This document shows positions 44,601 through 54,449 of a stretch of 64,000 nt of DNA, piece by piece. Where the stretch lies: NCBI GenBank assembly GCA_907163375.1, contig CAJQUW010007880.1, positions 434,001-498,000 on the forward strand, written 5' to 3'. Both the position numbers and the translations under genes were made by a program. Position 1 is the first letter of the stretch. Each line of letters starts with the position of its first letter. This DNA is from Prostheceraeus crozeri (taxonomy: Eukaryota; Platyhelminthes; Polycladida; Euryleptidae). A model generated the notes under the pieces. That model was not told the origin of the DNA, did no database searches, and was given only the letters and a program-made list of their open reading frames with translations.

Positions 44601-47191
44601 AAATGATAATAATTCAAATTTGATTCAGTTCAACAAAGACAAAGCGCGATATTGTCCGGGGCTGGATAAGATAATAAAAGAGAACCGTTTTCTATCACAC
44701 GATATAATCGAGGAACAAGAGACCATGATAGTTCTGAATGCCAGACGTGCTCATATGGACGACATAAATAGGAAAATGTTTTTTTCAATAATTGCAGACG
44801 AGGCATCAGATATTGCTAAGAAGGAGCAACTATCAATTTCAATTCGCACTTGCGATGAAGATTATACAGTTTCTGAAGATTTTGTTGGCATACGCGAGTG
44901 CGATGAAGGCTTAACTGCTGATGGATTATTAAAGAAAATCATCGATAACATGCGCATACTCAATTTACCTTATGAACGGATGGTAGCTATGACTTTTGAT
45001 GGTGCTTCAACGATGACCTCCTTAGCAGGTAAATTGAAGGAAATTGTTAATTCGGACGTTCTTCATATACACTGCCTGGCTCATTCAAATGACCTAATTG
45101 TTAAAGAATCGTATGAATGCTCGGATATAATCAAGAAGGCATTGGATTTCTGTCAAATGATATATAACTTTGCAGGAGCATTTCCTCAACGTGTCAAGCT
45201 ATTTGAAGACATACAAGAAGAGACACGCTCAAATTGTGAAAATGCTACATTTGTTCGTCTCAAATCATTATCAGTAACTCGATGGACCACCAGATCAAAG
45301 GCAGCATATGTTGTTCTCAATAAGATTCATGAGTTGAAAATCTTGTTGAATTCAATAGCTTCTGACATGTCATACAGTTGGGAGACTCGCGAAAAGTCGA
45401 AAGGAATAGTGAATCAATTGAGGGACACTTTTTTGATCGCTAGCATTAAGTGCTCATACGACGTGATCTGTATAATGGAGAATATTTCCAGGACTACTCA
45501 AAGATCTGATGTTAGTGCTCAAGAAGCGAATTTCGTCATCAACCTTGCGAAGCAACGATTCAAAGAAATGTGCTGCAATGACGAAGCTAGTAAGATATGG
45601 AGTCATGCAAAAAACCTACAAGCAGAATTAGGGGACGAAATGACAGATAGCATCATGGAGAGAAAGGAAAAGAGAAAAAGAAAACTGCCAGAAATATTGT
45701 CCGAAATGACAGACCTACCTGATATTGATACACCAGATACAACGTTCCAATCTTTTTCCCAGAAATATTTTGATTTGATCAATTTGATCGATGGAGCAAT
45801 GCAGAGAAGATTCTCCCAAAATGATTTGAAAATATTAGAAGATATTGAAATAGCCCTGATAGACTCTGTAAATGGCAAGCTCGAGAAGGAATCATTTGAC
45901 AAAATATTTCCAATTGTGTCCAGAGTAATGAAGCTTCAACAATCTCGCAAAGCAGAATTTGAAGAAGAACTAAAGGGTTTGCCAGTCCTCCTCAAAATGA
46001 GAAATGAACAGATCAAACCAAGAATAAAGACGGTTACAAAGGTATCAACAATTTGTGATATATTTAACGCAATGCCAATGACGAAAAAAGCTTGCAAAAT
46101 TACCCACGACTTGCTGAAATATTATTGCACAGTACCCATGAGCTCAGCGACAGCGGAAAGAAGTTTCAGCGCGATGCGACGCCTGAAAACATGGACCAGA
46201 GCCAAGACTGGACCAAACCACCTTAACAATATCATGTTTGCAGTATTGCACAAGGATTACATGGACGATGTTAATATCCACACCGTTGCTGATGAATTCA
46301 TCAAATTCAATGAAAAGAGACTCTCATACTTTGGACATTTCTGATCTGGCTCTTGTTTTTCTTGTTTATATCATTAGAGTTATCACAGAGGTTTAGATTA
46401 TATTGTTTGATATTTTGTACATAAATAGATCATGATGATTTGATCAAATATTTTATTTTTGAATATTTTCCGTGTCAAAGCTGGACCGGTGTCGTGAATA
46501 ATAATAACTTTACAGTTAAGTACACATTAAGAATATCAAGTTTAAGTCACTGTACGTAAAAGTGTATATAGAACCTACAATATATGATTCGATTTCGGTT
46601 ATATCACATTTTTGTCATATTTTTAACTTCTCCTTACCGCTCCTTACTCTATAAGCCTCATATTTTCGCACGTTATTTCATCGGAATAGAGCCTACTTAT
46701 AATATTGTTAAATCATGGCATTATGTTCATGCATTTGTTAAAAGAATCCTCTATATCAGATCATTTGAACTCCGTGTTCATTTAAGCAGAAGAAAAGTAA
46801 TTCAAAAATCACATATTAAGTCAAAATTTTCAAATAAAAGTTTCCATACTTGAGATACAAATAAAGGTGCTACAAGCATCGATACCGATGCGAACATGCA
46901 ATACTATGGACTACGGAACTATTCCTACAGCAGCTAATTGTTATTGCAAAGCGATGATTATCATGCTCCGATGTAATGAAATCAAGCTCGATCCACAACG
47001 TTCTACACCACGCCTAATATGGAAATCCGCGCGGCAGGGAAACTAGTAAGTGCTTCCTGGTCTATGGCTATATAATTTAGATAAATAAAGGCGCATAAAA
47101 TAGTCCAATTTCTTGTATATAGGTGTGCATATGCAAAATGCCCTTTTTTTATCCTTGCCCATGCTGCCCCTTTTACGTGCCGGCATGCTTG
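41673..47191 (+). mobile_element. hAT transposon, copy B (tandem duplicate)
   Basis: Same length and ends as copy A. Its 3' side is flanked by TTCATCAC as in copy A. Its 5' side is preceded by CTATCGGCAC, so the element has no target duplication of its own. That argues for segmental duplication rather than a second independent insertion. Confidence 0.92.
43927..46344 (+). CDS. hAT transposase (TTF zinc finger), copy B
   Basis: An 805-residue open frame, identical to copy A except for two residues: Ala to Thr at about residue 206 (LCAHLE versus LCTHLE) and Thr to Asn at about residue 341 (IDTMRI versus IDNMRI), plus one silent change. Zinc finger, catalytic Asp/Asp/Glu and dimerisation regions are all intact. 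The few differences show that the duplication is young, or that sequence exchange keeps the pair alike. The upstream acceptor-like TTTTTTTCAG is present as in copy A. Presumed function is the same: hAT cut-and-paste transposition. Confidence 0.92.
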   Translation: MPTRKRRNQEIQKRLTEAGNDCSQTKISCFVKVTNEHPNKGGESSRTGGIKTNKVGEVPVQSSEIDNRCTPVPSADSYWVYCAKDFSADDEKKSELSKRKLSRVWLDKYEWAAYHRGRNKIFCTVCTKCKSLQSGARISPFVFREDHDSGFSSWKHVGEKLSEHNDSACHQNAENQQKRRISEESIKTRLDRQISVNEELRREGLCTHLETLKTLLRQGIPIRNENDNNSNLIQFNKDKARYCPGLDKIIKENRFLSHDIIEEQETMIVLNARRAHMDDINRKMFFSIIADEASDIAKKEQLSISIRTCDEDYTVSEDFVGIRECDEGLTADGLLKKIIDNMRILNLPYERMVAMTFDGASTMTSLAGKLKEIVNSDVLHIHCLAHSNDLIVKESYECSDIIKKALDFCQMIYNFAGAFPQRVKLFEDIQEETRSNCENATFVRLKSLSVTRWTTRSKAAYVVLNKIHELKILLNSIASDMSYSWETREKSKGIVNQLRDTFLIASIKCSYDVICIMENISRTTQRSDVSAQEANFVINLAKQRFKEMCCNDEASKIWSHAKNLQAELGDEMTDSIMERKEKRKRKLPEILSEMTDLPDIDTPDTTFQSFSQKYFDLINLIDGAMQRRFSQNDLKILEDIEIALIDSVNGKLEKESFDKIFPIVSRVMKLQQSRKAEFEEELKGLPVLLKMRNEQIKPRIKTVTKVSTICDIFNAMPMTKKACKITHDLLKYYCTVPMSSATAERSFSAMRRLKTWTRAKTGPNHLNNIMFAVLHKDYMDDVNIHTVADEFIKFNEKRLSYFGHF

Positions 47192-47404
47192 TTCATCACT
47201 ACTCTCTCTCTCTTTCTCACTCACTCACTCGTTCCCCTTTTCTTCTTCTTCTACTCATTTTTCATCATCTTTCACATTCACTACATGTCACTGTAGCTAC
47301 AATAACAACAACATCAGTCAATACTGACGAACAGGTCAACAATATTAGGCCTACACATGACATATATTTTCAATATTAAGGGAGCCTAAGCAGTTCTATC
47401 GGCA

Positions 47405-48325
47405 CACATTTTGCTTCTCAAATTGAAGCATTTATTGAAGTTTCTAAGTTCCATGCCCATCAGCAAGTCGACTTTGATCAGTTTGCTCGTGTGTTCGCTA
47501 AATTACTTAGCTAGTAATTTGCAAAACTTATGATATTAAATCAGTATGCAACTGAACCAATTAACAATTACATAAGCATCTCGCTCAGTCTGCGTAATCA
47601 TATCTCGCTTCTATAACTTTCCGTCACTATATTAAGGAAATTCGCCACGCGCACGCAGCTGAGGAAGTTCGTTCACATTGTTGGCAGCCTGGTTGTGGCC
47701 GCATTCGCGAGCCATGACTGAAGAGCAACGGTCGATAATATTCTATCGCTGCGAACTGTTGATACCTGTGACTCAGCGTCCCTGCTTAATAATTATTATC
47801 CGCCCATCACGTGGGACAGAAAGCTGCGCAAGGCGCAGTAGCTTGTGCACTCTTCGCTCTCGTGGTCTATCGAACCCGTGTTTACGTTAACTGCTTAATA
47901 TTACAAAAGTTAGCGCATCAAGAGGATATTTCTACTCACACACCTTTATTTATTCATCGTCGGTTTGTGATCGTCTACGTTTTTTCATCATCTTGCTTAG
48001 TTATCATGCACAACATGGAGCACAATTCGAAAATGAACACTCGCATGTAGTCAGTGAGTTCTTCCAGTCAATGAAGCCATCAAGTTCCTTTGATTTTTGC
48101 ATCAGAATTAAAAATGCAGCTCTTGGATCAAACTACAGAAAAAGGGTAAGCTTCTAAATGTTTCTGAATTTATTTTGTCAACTTAGTTTCAGCATTTAAG
48201 TGCAAGTCTAGGTACATGTATTTGGAAATCCCGGAAACAAAATCAAAGGAGAGATTTGGTCATGGATTTGGGTTTATTGACCATGAACACGTAGAGACAT
48301 TTCTATTATTGACTACTGCTATATC
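47405..48325. other. No recognised gene
   Basis: Original 3' flank of the duplicated block. A short open stretch, HFASQIEAFIEVSKFHAHQQ, occurs near 47405-47513 without recognised similarity. GC-richer DNA at 47.64-47.88 kb has chance frames only. Confidence 0.4.
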
Positions 48326-48642
48326 CAGGCGCGTACCCAGGATTTTCGTTTGGGGGGGATGATATTTGAATACTGACCTCAAAAATTTTAGAACTTGTAT
48401 GAATAGACCTAGTCGATTTAGCTGCATGTGATTTACCTGTTGAATCAAGCCAAATCAAATGTCATATACACTTGCGCTCAAACAATACAAAAATCTGTAA
48501 AACTGCGTTCAAAATATATTAAAAGAATGTAAATACATATAATAGTACCGGTTCATGCATATCTCTCATGCATTCATTAGCCTATATGTATTCAATAGAT
48601 ATTATAAAAATGGATGAATAGAACGGATAATATGATGCAAAT

Positions 48643-49203
48643 TTATTCTATCAATCGCAATCGAGAATCAAATATTCTCCCATATTCCTGTACAACGGAA
48701 TCGTAACACAACTTAATGTCCTTGTGAACGGCCAGAAGTGCGAGTCCGTTTAGACGCTTTTGGCCCATCATTGCCCCATGATGGGTTTTAAGTAAGCGAA
48801 GCAGGCTGAAAGATCTCTCAACTGTACATGTTGTCACTGGGGTGACCAAAAAAATGGTTAGGAGTTTATGTACATTTGGATAGAGATCCTTATCACACTC
48901 TCTCAGCGCCTCCGTCAAGCTGAGCTCCAATCGGTTGGACGATGGCTGTTGTCGCCAAAAGTCTTGCCAGCGTCCAAACTCTGCCGAGCAAATTGTATGG
49001 CTCTCTAGAAAGTACCGGTATTCAGTAAATGCATCCCGGGCTATCGAGGAACTGTCGGCATCATTGCAATGGGCAGGCAGCAATTTCGCCATTCGCATTG
49101 CTGTCTTCGCCGATACCGAGAAGCGCTCTTTGAATTCACTGACCATCAGGTATAAGAACTTGTACCAGACGTTCCGTCTATAGTAGTCGAAAGCCGTTTC
49201 CGC
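48643..49203 (-). CDS. hAT transposase C-terminal exon (dimerisation domain)
   Basis: An open block of 186 residues to the stop. It starts AETAFDYYRRNVWYKFLYLM right after CCCTTTCAG, a good splice acceptor. FDYYRRNVWYKFLYLMVSEF matches the YYR...LD..EL..RF segment of P52rIPK/ZMYM1-like hAT proteins. The C-terminal half, LYPNVHKLLTIFLVTPVTTC then TVERSFSLLRLLKTHHGAMM, is the hAT dimerisation domain with the catalytic-type glutamate in TVERSFS. No stops inside. It pairs with the exon at 50910-51130; the upstream exons (zinc finger, first aspartates) are not seen. Confidence 0.75.
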   Translation of the reverse strand, partial: AETAFDYYRRNVWYKFLYLMVSEFKERFSVSAKTAMRMAKLLPAHCNDADSSSIARDAFTEYRYFLESHTICSAEFGRWQDFWRQQPSSNRLELSLTEALRECDKDLYPNVHKLLTIFLVTPVTTCTVERSFSLLRLLKTHHGAMMGQKRLNGLALLAVHKDIKLCYDSVVQEYGRIFDSRLRLIE

Positions 49204-49515
49204 CTGAAAGGGAAAATCTGGGTAAACCCTCAGGAATAGTTGTGAGGCGTCTGACTCTCCAATGTACCTCTGATAGGCTTATGTGTATTATATTACTCAG
49301 CTACTTTAACTTATTGGAAAAATCGGGTTTTAGGCTGTCCTATCGTAAAAATCTATCATAGAGCTGTATTTCAATAAAGGTTCGTAGTCATTGGTAATCG
49401 ACAAAATTACACTGGCTCAGGTAGAAATAAAAATACCGTATGAACATATGATTCAAACACCAAATAGTCCACTGACTAGTGTGTTAGGCCTAACTGATCT
49501 TAGCAAACAAAGGTA

Positions 49516-50900
49516 TACTCAGTGACAAAAAGAATGAAACAAGTCCTGATATGAATACTTATGACTTAAACTTGGTTGTACTGTACGTTTGTTTGTTGTT
49601 TGTAAAAGGAGAACTCGAATGCTTTACTCAAAAACATTTAATTTGATACTCATGATTTTATCAACTTAAATTAGAAACGGGTTTGACCACCGCGAGCATC
49701 CAAACAGGCATCGATGCGTGAGGGCATGGATGAGCACAGTCGCTGGATGAATGCCAGGTCTTAGAGGTTCCACTGCTCGATCAGTCTGTCGGCCAACATC
49801 TTCAAAGACACTGGTGGGTGGTTGTACCTCTCCCTCACTCTGCGACCAAGTTCATCCCAGCAGTGCTCGATGGGGGAGAAGTCGGGAGAACGTGAGGGCC
49901 ATTCCAAGGTTGGGATTCCACTGCTTGCTATCCTGTTAGAGACCACTGAAGCACGATGGGGCCTTGCGTTGTCATCCTGAAAAATCAATTGATTCGATGT
50001 CACTGCTGGAACCACGACCGGTGTCACGATCTCGTCGGCATATCGCTGTCTTGTCAATGTTCCTTTCACTACGATTGCTGGTGTTTTTCCATTGTGCCAG
50101 ATTCCGGCCCAAACCATGACACTACCGCCGCCGTACCGGTCGTGTTCTTTGACGCAACATGGAGCAAATCGTTCACTTGGCAAGCGATGAACACGGATCC
50201 GACCGTCGTTGAAATCGAGAGTAAACCTCGATTCATCAGTCCAGAGCACACGTTCCCACTCCACGACTGATGACCTTGACACCACGTCACTCGTCTCCTT
50301 CGATGTTCCAGGCTCAGCGGAATTCTCACAGCGGGTCGTCGAGACTGTATACCAGCTTCTCGCAATCTTCGATATGCAGTTCGAACGCTACAGGCAACGT
50401 TCCCAGCAACCTTCCACTACACAATTAGCTTCGGGACGGACACAAATCTGTTTCTTTTAGCAGCTAAAACTAAGCGTGCATCTGTCCGCTTGGATGATAC
50501 CCTTGGTCTTCCTGATCCGTTCTTCTTTTCCACATTTCCTTCTGCTTTCCAACGACACCACCACCTCCATACAACGACCCTTGAAATTTTCAATTCTTTC
50601 GCAACAGTTGTAGAACTTTGCCCACAACGCATCATCCCAATTGCCATTCCTCTGGTAAAGTTATCGTGCGCCATTTCATAAGTCAAATCTGGTCAGCAGT
50701 AGGTGGTGATTCTGTTCAACTTCTATCTGTTACTGTGATCAATATCAAATTTTGAAATTTGATGGTCCTATTTCCCTTATCATATGGAGTTCAATGGTGA
50801 TACATAGAAAGCGAGATATCATCTCAAACCATAGAAAAAAATGAAACAAACTTCCATTCAAGTCAATGATAGTTGGTTTCATTATTTATGTCAGTGAGTA
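49516..50900 (-). mobile_element. Tc1 transposon inserted in the hAT intron
   Basis: Inverted ends TACTCAGTGACAAAAAGAAT at 49516 and, reverse complement, TACTCACTGACATAAATAAT at 50900. TA flanks both (49514-49515 and 50901-50902). About 1.39 kb long with a broken Tc1 transposase. It falls between two coding blocks of the hAT gene, next to the donor side of the intron. Confidence 0.88.
49761..50686 (-). pseudogene. Tc1 transposase, broken
   Basis: N-terminal paired-like helix-turn-helix at 50417-50686 (DNFTRGMAIGMMRCGQSSTT, RRWWCRWKAEGNV-like, then GRPRVSSKRTDARL with a GRPR linker). The middle part reads LREAGIQSRRPAVRIPLSLE and RRRRVTWCQGHQSW in another frame. The catalytic part at 49761-50285 has VLWTDESRFTLDF (first Asp), MVWAGIW, LIFQDDNARPHRA (second Asp) and PDFSPIEHCWDELGRRVR (third acidic site, DD34E arrangement). 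About two to three breaks near 50415 and 50290. Length and order fit a roughly 340-residue Tc1 protein. Inactive. Confidence 0.88.
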
Positions 50901-50909
50901 TATTTAACA

Positions 50910-51130
50910 CAGAAAAAACTTAGTGGTGCGTTGCCAGTATGTTCCTGTCGCTTTGAGGGACCGCAACGTGGCATTGGTATCGGGTATCCGCTCTGCCGCT
51001 CATATTTTTCTTGGGCCTCACTAAAGATGTGACGGAACTTTGCGTCATCGCAATCTGCACGCCATGTTGAAAGCCTGCTAATAACTCTCTCCACCTCCTG
51101 TGTTGCGGTCACGAGGTTCATCGCCTTTCC
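50910..51130 (-). CDS. hAT transposase internal exon
   Basis: An open block starting GKAMNLVTATQEVERVISRL after TTTGTTTGTCCAG, a convincing acceptor. It continues STWRADCDDAKFRHIFSEAQ and KRQEHTGNAPL. The pattern LQGK-x-x-L...A...V...I...LR.D.D..F..I...A is the segment just before the dimerisation domain in P52rIPK/ZMYM1-like hAT proteins, followed by the R-Q-x-H/T-x-x-N motif. The next expected segment is found at 49203, across the Tc1 insertion, with compatible order. The donor site is weak and may lie at CACTAA-GTTTTT. No stops in the exon. Confidence 0.65.
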
Positions 51131-51151
51131 CTGGACAAACAAAAAATACAA

Positions 51152-52298
51152 AAGAGCTATAAGTATTACTAACGTGTTATCGTATTAATGCCAATAATGA
51201 TGGCTGATATTCACGTAGGCCAGCAGATTCAAGTGATTGACTTTTTTCCTCAAAATGTTTAGTTCATCAACCTATTTGAATTATTTCCATGCTTCGTTGA
51301 ATCATCAAAATCTTAAGATAAATCTATGTAACCTTAACAAACTTAGGAATTACAATAATCAAACACATTTCGTCTTGTTTCACTTCTCTCTATAAGATCT
51401 TTTGACGGTTCTTTAACGTAATCTGATCCAACCGTTCCTTAGTATGCCTATCTAATCAGCAATCGACTCTTCCGTCAATGACATTTCCTCAGAGTGGGTT
51501 ACGCCTTGGCTACAGACATCAGATAAACCTATTACAGGTAATGTTCAGATAAATTATCACACGTTTACGAACTCATACATTTTAGATAACGGATCATGAT
51601 TCTTTTGTGTATTTTGCAAGTATATTTTGGCCCTTAATTCCTAACCTAACTACCCTCAAGGTGAGAAGGAACCACCCTCTCACGATCGGAGCTGCTGGCG
51701 AATTGAGTGCAGCATTAAACTTCCGTCTCATCTATCAGATCGGTCCTTCTCGAATGGTTGATTCGATCAGGGTACCTGCTAGATTCAATGACTGTCGAAG
51801 TCGCTGCACTCAGCACTACCCCCAGACAGGTCATCCGATCAAGGTAGGGGCGGAAAAGTCAAACTAATTTATTAAGGTGGCCAACTTAACTAGGGGACAT
51901 CCTACTGCTATTGGCCTAGTCGGTGATGCATCTAAGCCCATGAGTTTTTCTTCCTTCGACTGCTTCGTTAGCGTTACTCTAACGCATTCCCGCCAAAGAC
52001 AACCACCCAGGAATGATTCCCGGGGCCGAGGGTTGTCACGTCGAAGTAAGTCGAATCTGCTACCAGAAGCGACGCAGCGGCAGGGCTCTGTTGCCGCTGT
52101 GGAGGTTACTCCGTACCGTATATTGCATCACCGACCTTGATTGAGATTTCATCATTTTATTGCATTGAAAATGCACATCACTCATAAGCATATATGTACT
52201 TACTCTTCAGTTAAAATATAATTTGACAAATACAGTAGAAATGTTCACTATATAGACTGCAAGTAGTGAAACTGTGCCCTACTTGCGACGGATAGGTA
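51152..52298. other. No recognised gene
   Basis: No coding or RNA family recognised. A GC-richer patch at 51.66-52.13 kb has two 86-87-residue chance-like frames. The patch looks superficially like structural RNA sequence, but no conserved core could be matched. Confidence 0.35.
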
Positions 52299-52460
52299 CA
52301 TGGATAGGTACATGTAAAGTTTAGTGTTATCAATAGGTACATGGATAGGTACATGTATAATTTAGTTATCGATAGGCACATGGATAGGTACATGTATAAT
52401 TCAGTGTTATGAATAGGAACTTGTATGAGATCTGTTTTTACTGGATAGGTACATGTGTTT
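52299..52460. repeat. GGATAGGTACATG minisatellite at the right Polinton's outer edge
   Basis: The word GATAGGTACATG recurs about seven times, in pairs separated by TATAATTTAGTTATC-like spacers of 20-30 bases. It lies just outside the first Polinton gene and may belong to the element's terminal repeat, which cannot be confirmed as the other end is outside the window. Confidence 0.65.
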
Positions 52461-52697
52461 GGTACACTCAGTTGAGTACACTGTGTTTCGGAACGTCTAT
52501 GATCGAACTTGTGTGGTTTGGTTCTGAGCACTTGGGTACGTACCGATAGACGTCCGTTGTTTGATTTTGAATGGGTTTGCTCAATTGCGACTATTGTGAT
52601 TATTGCAACCATTGTAATCAAGATGACACATTGATTTTCCTTTTACGTAGACAAACTATGCTATAAATATGAGTTAGTTTTTTGATGACATACATAA

Positions 52698-53192
52698 TGA
52701 TGACTAGTATCCCAACGTCGTGGGTTGTCGCGAGACCTTGGATATTCGTTCAAAGCCATAGAAACTGTAACAAATCTCAGTGAAAATATCAACGCTGGTG
52801 ATTTAATTGATCGACTAATGGATCTAGATGAGCATGCCATGAATCACAATTTGGATCGTAGGTGGATAGAGGATTTCTCCATGCTACACTGCAATGATAG
52901 TGAAATTAGGAGGATCAAATTGGAACGATATGGAAAGAAGGAGACATCTGACAGTGTTTTAATAAAAAGTTCTCCCAATAAAAGTGACTTCAGAAGGAAA
53001 TTAGAACAAGAGACATTTAAATTATTATGTGAACGGAACTGCGTTAAATGTTTTAAACAGGAACGATCCCTTCTCTTTTTGCCATGTTCTCATAGCGTTA
53101 TGTGTTCTACATGTTATGTACCCCTTGAAACTTCATCTTGTCCCCTTTGTGATGAAGAAATATCTTCAACAGTCACTGTATATCGTGCATGA
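52698..53192 (+). CDS. UBA-RING protein, IAP-like (right copy)
   Basis: Same two-part layout as the left copy. The UBA-like segment reads LGYSFKAIETVTNLSENINA and DLIDRLMDLDEHAMNHNLD. A linker follows, then RING-HC with CVKCFK, LLFLPCSHSVMCSTC and CPLCDEEI. By hand count about 74 percent of residues match the left copy in both domains, higher than the capsid or ATPase of the same pair. An E3 ubiquitin-ligase role is expected of this RING type; an anti-apoptotic role is inference from the resemblance to IAPs without BIR repeats. The start region is uncertain. TATA-like CTATAAATATG lies upstream near 52660. Confidence 0.75.
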
Positions 53193-53193
53193 T

Positions 53194-53255
53194 GAGTCAT
53201 CATGCAGGTCTGTGATTGGTCACTATTGTGTCTTTGTGTGACTTTTCTATATAAG
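53194..53255 (+). promoter_or_regulatory. TGAGTCA plus TATATAAG promoter-like module
   Basis: TGAGTCA at 53194, inside the palindrome-like GCATGATGAGTCATCATGC, and TATATAAGG at 53248, 48 bases before the ATG at 53303. A canonical TATA-type promoter layout. Confidence 0.6.
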
Positions 53256-53302
53256 GAGGACATTGTACCGTTCTATTTCAAGCATAATTTGAGGCTAATA
53301 CG

Positions 53303-53887
53303 ATGTCAATCAGCATGTCGTTCACTACCAACATTCCCATTTCAATAATTTACCGAAGTCAACTCTTCACTGGCAATATATTTTATTCTGCCGTGAATAT
53401 AACTGGCTATAAAGCGGATTTGGTGGATCTGATGGAGGAAATAGTGAAGTATTTCCGCTGCGGAGAGGACGCTCTTACAGGAGTTGCAAGATTTTGGCTC
53501 AATGAAGTATTTCGCCCACTAGCTCAAACGGAGATTGTACCGGAATACTCTCGCTGTTGGTGCACCAGTATCCAACGGAAACTCAACACATGTCTCCATG
53601 ACATTATCACCTCCAGCTACTATGACGAGAAGGGTAACAAATGCAAACTGGACTTGTTCAGTGGACCGCCATCAGTAAGCATCAATGTGGCTGCTCAAGG
53701 ACATTCTGAGGTAATCAGTTTGCGGGCATACTATGCCAATATTTTAAAGACTTTCCATTCAAAGCCCTGCTGTATCTGCTGTCCAATTTCAAAACATCTA
53801 ATGAAAGACATTGAGCAGCTCATAACTGCTACAAATCAGACTCTAGCCGATGTGAGTGTATATCAGTTTCCCTCTACAACTTGTTAA
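53303..53887 (+). CDS. Unknown Polinton accessory protein, 194 residues
   Basis: Starts MSISMSFTTNIPISIIYRSQ and carries nine cysteines, including RCWCTS and the cluster CCICCPISKH near residue 160. No signal peptide or membrane span is evident. It lies between the RING gene and the basic/hydrophobic gene, preceded by a clear TATA box. The left element has an unrelated-looking membrane protein in this slot, so the position seems to be a variable accessory site. I do not recognise a family. Confidence 0.55.
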   Translation: MSISMSFTTNIPISIIYRSQLFTGNIFYSAVNITGYKADLVDLMEEIVKYFRCGEDALTGVARFWLNEVFRPLAQTEIVPEYSRCWCTSIQRKLNTCLHDIITSSYYDEKGNKCKLDLFSGPPSVSINVAAQGHSEVISLRAYYANILKTFHSKPCCICCPISKHLMKDIEQLITATNQTLADVSVYQFPSTTC

Positions 53888-54015
53888 GTGTTTTATGTAA
53901 TTTTATAAGTACCAGCAACAAACTCTGTGTGAATGCTTGTAAACTTTTGTATATAATGTTGTAAGTACTAAGCAAAAATTGTAATTGTATTATCTATTTC
54001 CATATTAGAATAAAA

Positions 54016-54408
54016 ATGTCTGTAAAACGGAAGGCATCTTCTCGTCAATCGAAACGGTCCTTCAAACCTTCAAGTCAGTTTAAAAAGGCGTTGCGAAAGT
54101 TAAACAGGATACATGATAATAAGAAGAAGTGTAAATTGATTCAAAATTCAAGTGATGATTTCATTCGTGATTTAGCTTTTGCAATACACAAATGTCTACC
54201 TATTTACAAGCCTCTGTTGAATGCTGGCTCTTTGAATAGCATAAAAAAGTTTTCAAATCCAAGGAGTAGTGATAAGAAAAGGCGAAACTTAATTCAGCGC
54301 GGTGGTGGTGGGTTTCTAAGTATGTTAAATGATATTGGAAACAGTATTAATGGTGTAATCAATAGTCCGCTTGGAAGGATTGCAGCAACTGCTGCAATGT
54401 TAATATAA
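54016..54408 (+). CDS. Small basic/hydrophobic Polinton protein (membrane-active type)
   Basis: 130 residues. The N-terminal half is very basic (SVKRKASSRQSKRSFKPSSQ). The C-terminal part is RRNLIQRGGGGFLSMLNDIG followed by a hydrophobic Ala/Ile run ending in AATAAMLI. QRGG-G fits an adenain-type cleavage pattern just before the hydrophobic tail, as QPGG does in the left copy. By analogy with adintovirus and adenovirus proteins, the tail could be a membrane-disrupting peptide released by the element's protease. Similarity to the left copy (2433-2833) is mainly in the motif and composition. Confidence 0.6.
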   Translation: MSVKRKASSRQSKRSFKPSSQFKKALRKLNRIHDNKKKCKLIQNSSDDFIRDLAFAIHKCLPIYKPLLNAGSLNSIKKFSNPRSSDKKRRNLIQRGGGGFLSMLNDIGNSINGVINSPLGRIAATAAMLI

Positions 54409-54449
54409 GGTTAGCGAATCATAAAGTGACACGTCATCACTTTGATTGA

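Larger units (their letters stand above)
35931..47404. repeat. 5.74-kb tandem duplication (two units)
   Basis: Unit 1 spans about 35931-41670 and unit 2 about 41671-47404. Every landmark in unit 2 lies 5739 bases after unit 1 until a CT microsatellite that is 6 bases shorter in unit 2 (near 41463 versus 47202). Differences noticed in the coding part are three single bases (38806/44545, 39209/44948, 40053/45792), two of them amino-acid changing. The left limit of the unit coincides with the 5' end of the hAT element; the right limit is about 220 bases past its 3' end. A shared CAC lies at the junction. Confidence 0.93.
48326..51130 (-). mobile_element. Second hAT element (spliced transposase gene), partial, carrying a Tc1
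   Basis: The minus-strand 3' terminus reads, from outside in, CAGGCGCGTACCCAGGATTT at 48326, a hAT-like end. Two coding blocks of one hAT transposase lie at 48643-49203 and up to 51130, each preceded by an acceptor-like pyrimidine run and AG. A Tc1 element (49516-50900) sits between them. The 5' end of the element was not found. It could instead be a domesticated gene built from a hAT. Confidence 0.65.

Noticed and set aside
35931-47404. Two independent hAT insertions side by side
   Set aside because: Copy B lacks its own target duplication and shares 220 bases of downstream flank with copy A, so block duplication is the simpler reading.
51600-52140. GC-richer patch that at first looked like structural RNA
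   Set aside because: No conserved rRNA or tRNA core words could be matched, and no clear secondary structure was seen by eye.
52299-52460. CRISPR-like array of GGATAGGTACATG
   Set aside because: Repeats are short, irregular and separated by similar rather than unique spacers in a eukaryotic context; it is a minisatellite.
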